The notes under the pieces are model-generated. The model made no database searches and was not told the DNA's origin. It saw only the letters and a program-made list of their open reading frames with translations. A stretch of 37,094 nucleotides of DNA, from NCBI GenBank assembly GCA_013178155.1, contig JABLXH010000059.1, positions 1 through 37,094 of the forward strand, written 5' to 3'. Made by a program: the position numbers and the translations under genes. Of this stretch, positions 32,012 through 37,094 are shown in pieces (within the stretch, counting starts at the first letter, position 1; each line of letters starts with the position of its first letter). This DNA comes from Armatimonadota bacterium. Lineage in GTDB: Bacteria; Armatimonadota; Zipacnadia; Zipacnadales; UBA11051.

Positions 32012-32590
32012 TCAGGCCATCAGCTTCCGGGCCAGCTCCTCCGCCTGCCCCATGAGCTCCGGGTTCACGCTGGCGTCTGATGGCGCTCGCAAACCCAGAC
32101 CGCGCAGGAAGTGCATTTCATAGCCGAACCAACCCGGCCCTAGAAAGCCGCCGTAGGTCTCAAGGGGGCCCCCGAAGCGGTCCTCGCCAGGGTAGCCCTG
32201 GGTGGTGATGAACAGACACTTCTTGCCCGGGGCCAGCCGCGAGGGGTTGCCGCCGGTAAGGTACTCCGGCGTCATCAGCGAGTACATACGGTCGATTGCC
32301 TTCTTGAACTCGCCGGTCACGTCACCGAAGTAGATGGGACTGGCGAGAATCAGGATGTCGGCCTCCTTCATGGCCCGCAACACCGGAGTCAGGTCGTCCC
32401 GCAGCACGCACTCCTCACTGCCTGTCTTGCAGGCCATGCAAGCCACGCAGCCCCGGAAGTCCATGTCATAGACGGAGTAAACCTGCGCCTCGGCCCCCAG
32501 CTCCTCGCACGTCTCCACCACTTTCCGCACCAGCGCCTGACACCCGCCCGTCCTGCGCGGGCTGCCCACGATGCAGAGAATCTTCTTCAT
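32012..32590 (-). CDS. Flavodoxin-fold iron-sulfur flavoprotein (Isf/NADPH-dependent FMN reductase type)
   Basis: The 192-residue protein has an FMN-binding flavodoxin fold: the phosphate loop KILCIVGSPRRTGGCQALV, and ADILILASPIYFGDVTGEFKKAIDR. It contains CVACMACKTGSEEC, a C-x2-C-x2-C-x6-C cluster motif like that of Methanosarcina iron-sulfur flavoprotein, so it probably binds a 4Fe-4S cluster and FMN. I chose ATG at 32590, preceded by GGAAGAAGG; the frame extends upstream to 32638, but that would overlap the sulfatase stop. It follows the sulfatase gene by 44 nt on the same strand and converges with the DUF4838 gene. The physiological electron partner is unknown. Confidence 0.88.
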   Translation of the reverse strand: MKKILCIVGSPRRTGGCQALVRKVVETCEELGAEAQVYSVYDMDFRGCVACMACKTGSEECVLRDDLTPVLRAMKEADILILASPIYFGDVTGEFKKAIDRMYSLMTPEYLTGGNPSRLAPGKKCLFITTQGYPGEDRFGGPLETYGGFLGPGWFGYEMHFLRGLGLRAPSDASVNPELMGQAEELARKLMA

Positions 32591-32634
32591 GCGCACCCTT
32601 CTTCCGGGGACACGGCACTTGCCAAGAACCGCTC

Positions 32635-33972
32635 TCACGGCTCGTAGTGCGTGTCTCCCTGGTCGTTTAGACGGATACCGTACCGGGCCACGATCTCCTG
32701 GCCGGTCTCGAACTGGTCACCCATCGCGGCCAGGCGCTGCTGGAGTTGGGCCTCCAGCGCCTCCCGGGCCTCCCCATGGCTGACCTCGCCCACCAGGTTC
32801 GTCTGCTGGTACGGGTCCTCCTCGTTATCGAACAGCAACCATGGCCCACCCAGATCCCGTACATAGATGTAACGGTCCGTACACAGGCCCCGGTACTCGC
32901 GCCCGCCGCGGCTGTAGTGCCATTCGTGGAAGGGCAGGTAGCAGGCCAGGACGGTGCTGTGACCGGTGTCGGGCGCCTCGCCGCGGGCCACCGCTGACCA
33001 GTCGCGGCCCTCTACCGTCTCCGGGATGTCCACTCCACAGAGGCTCAGCAGCGTCGGCATCACGTCTGGCGCGTCCAGGGGCGTGACTACCTTTCGGGCC
33101 GCGAGCCCTGGCCCACGCAGTAATAACGGGACGCGGACGCTTTCCTCATAGGGCCATTGTTTGCGGTGCACGCCGTGGCTGCCCAGCATGTCGCCATGGT
33201 CGCTGGTGAAGACCACGACCGTGTCGCCGGCCAGGCCCAGCCCCTCCAGCTCATCCAGCAGCCGCCCAAAGCAGCTATCCAGAGCCGAGCAGTGGGCGTA
33301 GTAGCCGGCCAGGTCGGTCCGCGCCTGCGCCTCGGCCTCCGGGGGCACGTTGGGCCGCAGCACGAGGTCTTCCGGCCGGTAGAGCGCCCGGAACTCCTCC
33401 GGCGCGGTCTCGTAAGGGTTGTGCGGCGGGCCCCAGGACACGAACAGCGCCCACGGCCGACCGTCCCGCTCCTCGCGCAGAAAGCGGCAAGCCTCCGCTG
33501 TCTGGGCCGCCGCGTCGTAGCCTTGCCAAAGCCGCGCCTCGTCACTGTCGGCGTAGTAGGGTGAGTGGTTGTAGTCGTGGGTGCACTCGAAGCCCCGCCA
33601 GAACTGAAACCCCAGCCGGCGCTCCGGCGGCACGAACCGCGAACGCCCATGGCCATCAATGTGCCACTTGCCGATGTAGCCGGTCTGGTAGCCCGCCGCG
33701 TTCAGGGCGTCGGCAAAGGAGGTGAACTCGCCAATCCGCAGCGACTGATCGTTGACCACCATGCCGTGGGTCAGGGGGTACTGCCCTGTCAGGAGCGAGG
33801 CGCGATAGGGGCTGCACACCGGGCAGCCACTGACTGCGTGAGAGAAGTTCACACTCTCGGCGGCGAAACCGTCCAGCCGCGGCGTCTGCACATTAGGGTC
33901 GCCGGCATAACCGCAGGCCTGCGCCCGCCACTGGTCGCCGAAGACGAAGAGGAGGTTGGGCTGGTCGCTCAT
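32635..33972 (-). CDS. Type I sulfatase (arylsulfatase family), cytoplasmic
   Basis: Type I sulfatases cleave sulfate esters using a formylglycine made from Cys or Ser. The 445-residue protein has Cys53 in CSPYRASLLTG, which fits the C-x-P-x-R recognition motif. Metal-site residues include Asp13 in LLFVFGDQWR and the pair in VVFTSDHGDMLGSHG, and HNPYET and KWHIDGHG are also typical. ATG at 33972 gives the usual start MSDQPNLLFVFGD; an upstream extension to 34167 has no conserved sequence. There is no signal peptide, so it should act in the cytoplasm on imported sulfated sugars. No formylglycine-generating enzyme is in the window. It is transcribed with the Fe-S flavoprotein and diverges from the caspase-fold gene at 34151. 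Confidence 0.93.
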   Translation of the reverse strand: MSDQPNLLFVFGDQWRAQACGYAGDPNVQTPRLDGFAAESVNFSHAVSGCPVCSPYRASLLTGQYPLTHGMVVNDQSLRIGEFTSFADALNAAGYQTGYIGKWHIDGHGRSRFVPPERRLGFQFWRGFECTHDYNHSPYYADSDEARLWQGYDAAAQTAEACRFLREERDGRPWALFVSWGPPHNPYETAPEEFRALYRPEDLVLRPNVPPEAEAQARTDLAGYYAHCSALDSCFGRLLDELEGLGLAGDTVVVFTSDHGDMLGSHGVHRKQWPYEESVRVPLLLRGPGLAARKVVTPLDAPDVMPTLLSLCGVDIPETVEGRDWSAVARGEAPDTGHSTVLACYLPFHEWHYSRGGREYRGLCTDRYIYVRDLGGPWLLFDNEEDPYQQTNLVGEVSHGEAREALEAQLQQRLAAMGDQFETGQEIVARYGIRLNDQGDTHYEP

Positions 33973-33979
33973 GGCCCGC

Positions 33980-34008
33980 AGTCTGCGCCATGTCCGGGCG
34001 GCTGTCAA
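33980..34008 (-). promoter_or_regulatory. Candidate promoter giving a leaderless sulfatase transcript
   Basis: On the minus strand TTGACA (34008-34003) is followed after 17 bp by CAGACT (33985-33980), a weak -10. The predicted transcript start falls at or within a base or two of the sulfatase ATG (33972), and no ribosome-binding site precedes that ATG. The two facts agree with leaderless translation. The -10 match is poor. Confidence 0.35.
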
Positions 34009-34150
34009 GACCAGCAGGAATCCCGGGAACTCATATCGAAGGGAAGTGTTACTGGCATGCAGGAGGTGGTGCAGGAGCCAGCACGTTCCCCGTCGTCCGT
34101 TTCGCCCCGTAGTGCCAGGTCGCGACATTTCAGTGCTTGGGGAGGATGAA

Positions 34151-36249
34151 ATGGTACCGCGTCGCACGCACCTGGTCGTTTGGCTGCTTCAACTTGTCGT
34201 AGTAGCTTCCTGTTGGGGGGTGTAGGGTGGGCTGAGCTGGCCCTCCAGATCACCACCCCCGACATGGACCCGGCCACGCTCTCGCTCGGCGAGACCTGCG
34301 ACTTCACCGCCGTCGCCACGCTCGACGGCAAGCCCCTCGACGCGACCGACCTCACCTGGGAATGGGACTTCGGCGACAAGTCCGAGCTGTGCAAGGACAA
34401 CCCCGCGCCCCACGCCTACACCGACCCCGGCGAGTACCTCGTCACCGTTGCCGCCTTCTACGAGAAGCAATCCACCTCGGCCAAGGTGACGGTGATTGTC
34501 GAGGGCGTCATGCTGAACTACCCGACCGACGGGCCAGGGATCATCATCTTCACCCCCGACGTGGGCGGCGAGATCTGTGACACCGGCGCTGTCCTATGCG
34601 CCGTCCCGCGGGCTTGGCTCAATGCCAACCCCTCCAAGAGCTTCGCCGGCGCGCGGTTCTACCGGTACGTCAACGGTCAATGGGAGCGGGAGGACGAGGC
34701 GGGTGACGGCTGGGTCACACCGGACCCGTATGACTTCCTCTGGGAGGGCGCCTACTACAAGGTCTGCCGTCTCGGTTCGTGGTTCACTCCGTCGTTGCCT
34801 AACGTGTCGACCACGTGGAAGGCCGACTACTGGATCGGCACCCCATCTGCGCCTCCGCCAGGCCGCGTCGTCTACACTCCCTACACCACACCGCAGCGCA
34901 GCGTCACGCCCAACAACGGCGTGGTCACCTCCACCAGCAATCCGCTCATCTTCCACACTGACAACCCGCAGTCGCACCCAATCGAGTGGAACGTCGCGCA
35001 CCTGGACTACCCCACCACGCCGCAGCACATCCAGTTCGCGGTGACGGTGACCGTTCACAATCTCAGCGGCGACACGGTCTGGACCGGGTACGCCTCGCGG
35101 GAAGGCCCGGGCGGTGGCACCACGATATGGCCCGGCACCGTCACCGGCGGGGGCTCGGCGGCCAAGGGCATCTACACCTTCAAGGTCACCGCGACCCACT
35201 CCGAGAACCAGGGGTGCAGCGACCAGGACAAGGCGGAGACTCTCGCGATCTCAGACGTCGACACTACGAGCCTCACGTTCAACGAACGTGACTTGGTGTT
35301 AGAGGGCAGCGTCGAGTATACGCTGAGTGAGGACGCCGACGAGGTCACAATCCAGGCCTACAGGCCTGACCTGCAGACAGCCGGTAGTGAGATCACCGGA
35401 ACCTGCGACGCCGGCGAGAACAGCGTCGAAGTGAGCATCCCAGTCACGGCCAGTTGCCTCGGCACGTATTGCCTTGTTGTGCAGGCCAAAGAGACCGAGG
35501 AGGCCGCCGAGACAAACAATAACCGCGACCAGCAGCAGCGTTGGGCCGTGCCCAAAGGGTGCGGCATGTCGGCCATCGCGCGGACCTACGGGTTCCAGGG
35601 CGTCGGGTCCAGCCTCAACTATGTAAAGGACATGCTCGAGGAGGCCGGCGAACAGCAGGAGCATGCGCCTGACGGAACCCACTACCCACCGCCGGCGTAC
35701 AACGCGGACCTGTACCTGATCAATGACGCTCAGGCGCTGTATACGTATCCTCGTCTGGCGGGTCAGGACCCGGACACCGGTGACAACTGGACGCACCGCG
35801 ACGCGTTGATCATGTTTGCGGGGCACGGCAGCCCGGGGCAACTGCATATCCAGAACACGTGGGCTGACTGGCACAAGCTACGCGCTTGGGAGGGCACCGA
35901 CGGCACCCAGGACTGTTACTACTTGCCCAATCTCCCGAGCGGCTGCCTGTCGCGCTGTCTATGCGTCCTGCTTGTCGGCTGTGAGACGGGCTTGGACGCA
36001 CCGGACGGCAGCAACCTGCTGGACGTGTTCACCGCCAAGGGGGCAGGCTGCGCCATCGGCAGCACGCGGGATATCTATACTGCCGAGACGCAGGACTTCT
36101 CCGATGAGTTCTGGCGCAGCGCGATGGAGGACGGTGCGACGATCGGCGCGGCCATCGCCAGCGCGCGTGTCGCAGCCGACATGGAGCCGTCAGACTGGGC
36201 AACCGCTGGCGACACTAGCCAGAGCATCCGGCCGGGGAGGTACCAGTGA
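34151..36249 (+). CDS. Exported PKD/FlgD-like/caspase-fold protein, frame break in a G-run after the signal peptide
   Basis: ATG at 34151 has GGAGG five bases upstream and opens MVPRRTHLVVWLLQLVVVAS, a signal peptide with a lipobox-like VASC. That frame stops at 34223. The main frame (codons from 34180, about 680 residues) continues after the G6 run at 34215-34220; one extra G would join them. Domains are PKD (about residues 30-110, WEWDFGDKSE...YLVTVAAFYE), beta domains, a FlgD-like segment near 35100-35200 (GTVTGGGSAAKGIYTFKV), and a caspase-like domain with FAGHGSPGQL (His codon 35824-35826) and LLVGCETGLDA (Cys codon 35980-35982), 52 codons apart. The stop overlaps the next ATG. A TTG at 34180 would give no good signal peptide. 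Function is unknown; a peptidase is inferred. Confidence 0.68.
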
Positions 36250-37094
36250 TGAGTGTGCAGACCCGCCGTACCGCAACCCACCGCAGCGCAGGCGCCGTTG
36301 TGGCGTTGCTGCTGTCGCTCTCTGCCGCAGCCTTGCCGTGTCACGCCCAAGGCCCCGACCTCGAGCGCGCCAAGAGCGTCGCCGCCGAGTTCCTCGGCAC
36401 CACTGTCGGCGAGACGGTGTGGCTCAGTGTGCGCCCTAGAGACGGAGTCCCGAACTGGTACAACGCACTGGTCGTGCACGTGCCTGACCCGCCAACCTCG
36501 GCAACTGCAGGGGGCGGGGGGATCAGGCTCTACATTGACCCTAGGGGTTACTACGTCTGCCGCACCCAATGGAGCCAGCGTTTCCCCACGGAGGGGCTGA
36601 CTGAGGCGGAGGCGTTATCCCTCGGTGAGACCCGCGCCATTGCCGAGGCCTTCGTGGCCGGCCATTTCCCTGGGTGGTCCGAACGCATGCGGCTCAAGAG
36701 CGAGTGGGCCGGCTCCACCTCGCGCAAGCCGGTCATCTTTGCGCACGAGTTCTGGTGGGAGGAGTGGCTCGATGGTGTACGCACGGGCTCGTACGTGCGC
36801 TGTGGGGTCAGTCCCCGGCCGCCCGGCACGATCTACAGCTATGCCGCCTACATTGCCCCCAAGTGGTCGCCCGACGTGGTCAAGGTGACAAGGGAGGAAG
36901 CTGAGCAGACCGCCCTCAAGCTCCTGGAGGAGCGCGGCGCTGAGAAGCCGTGGGTCCTGAAGGCCGACCTGTTCCTGAGCAAGCCGTTCATGGAGCAGCC
37001 ACACTGGTTCGTAGGCTTGGACTACGCTAACCGCGACGGGGGGTTTCTCGAGCAACTGCTCATCGATGCCGTGACTGGCGAGGAGCTGAAGCCC
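36249..37094 (+). CDS. Exported PepSY/YcdB-like protein, 3' end outside window
   Basis: ATG at 36249 overlaps the preceding stop (TGATG). The frame is open for 282 codons to the right window edge. Residues 1-36 are a signal peptide (RSAGAVVALLLSLSAAALP, cut near CHA-QG). Two modules follow, each with a helix (GPDLERAKSVAAEFLG; VTREEAEQTALKLLEERG), strands, and a VxxDxxxG-like turn (IRLYIDPRGYY; LLIDAVTGEEL). An aromatic strand HEFWWEEW matches YEYTW of the gene at 1741-2595. This is the PepSY/YcdB repeat pattern. Position directly after a caspase-fold gene is the same as in the left locus. The mature domain is probably extracytoplasmic. Confidence 0.68.
   Translation, partial: MSVQTRRTATHRSAGAVVALLLSLSAAALPCHAQGPDLERAKSVAAEFLGTTVGETVWLSVRPRDGVPNWYNALVVHVPDPPTSATAGGGGIRLYIDPRGYYVCRTQWSQRFPTEGLTEAEALSLGETRAIAEAFVAGHFPGWSERMRLKSEWAGSTSRKPVIFAHEFWWEEWLDGVRTGSYVRCGVSPRPPGTIYSYAAYIAPKWSPDVVKVTREEAEQTALKLLEERGAEKPWVLKADLFLSKPFMEQPHWFVGLDYANRDGGFLEQLLIDAVTGEELKP

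Noticed and set aside
1-37094. CRISPR arrays, insertion sequences, tRNA or rRNA genes
   Set aside because: No regularly spaced repeats, transposase motifs, terminal inverted repeats or tRNA-like folds were seen on either strand by reading. A covariance-model scan was not possible.

Overview
The window is a GC-rich bacterial chromosome segment with dense coding and many ATGA-type start/stop overlaps. No rRNA, tRNA, CRISPR array or transposase was found. The order efp, accB, accC, DUF2273-like, nusB, xseA, xseB, dxs, nadK, recN resembles the order known from Firmicutes and other Terrabacteria. The accessory genes include exported DUF4091, DUF4838 and clan-A glycosidases, a type IV prepilin-like protein and FlgD-like sorting domains. 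This mix is what I associate with uncultured Armatimonadota or similar lineages, but the taxon is an inference without a marker gene.

Region 1 (1-2595, + strand) is a three-gene overlapping set: the 3' part of an exported caspase-fold (clan CD-like) protein, a small membrane-anchored protein and a PepSY/YcdB-like exported protein. It ends at a perfect 14-bp hairpin shared with a convergent stand-alone response regulator (2685-3092).

Region 2 (3336-18292, + strand) is one long co-directional run behind a good sigma70-type promoter (TTGACT-17-TAGAAT). It encodes translation (efp), an unusual biotin carboxyl carrier/biotin carboxylase pair with a prepilin-like gene between them, a small membrane protein, nusB, exonuclease VII, dxs, a 13-repeat TPR protein, nadK, recN, a four-subunit 2-oxoacid:ferredoxin oxidoreductase, a translin/TRAX homologue and a small exported protein. 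The carrier protein has Arg where the biotinylated Lys should be.

Region 3 (18302-33972) is a carbohydrate-degradation region. Five minus-strand genes spaced 12-27 nt apart encode a GH39-like enzyme, a DUF4091/GH123-like protein, two large glycosidase-like proteins and a GH5 enzyme. A lipoprotein gene lies upstream. Beyond it are a plus-strand DUF4838 protein and a minus-strand pair of sulfatase and Fe-S flavoprotein. Most glycosidases have export signals; the GH5 enzyme and the sulfatase do not.

Region 4 (34151-37094, + strand, cut by the window end) repeats the theme of region 1: a PKD/FlgD-like/caspase-fold exported protein whose stop codon overlaps the start of a PepSY/YcdB-like protein. 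The recurring overlap of caspase-fold and PepSY-like genes is the best candidate here for an undescribed system.

Three genes in regions 3-4 each need a one-base change in a G/C run to restore an expected reading frame (near 25494, 29631 and 34215). This suggests consensus errors or local decay.
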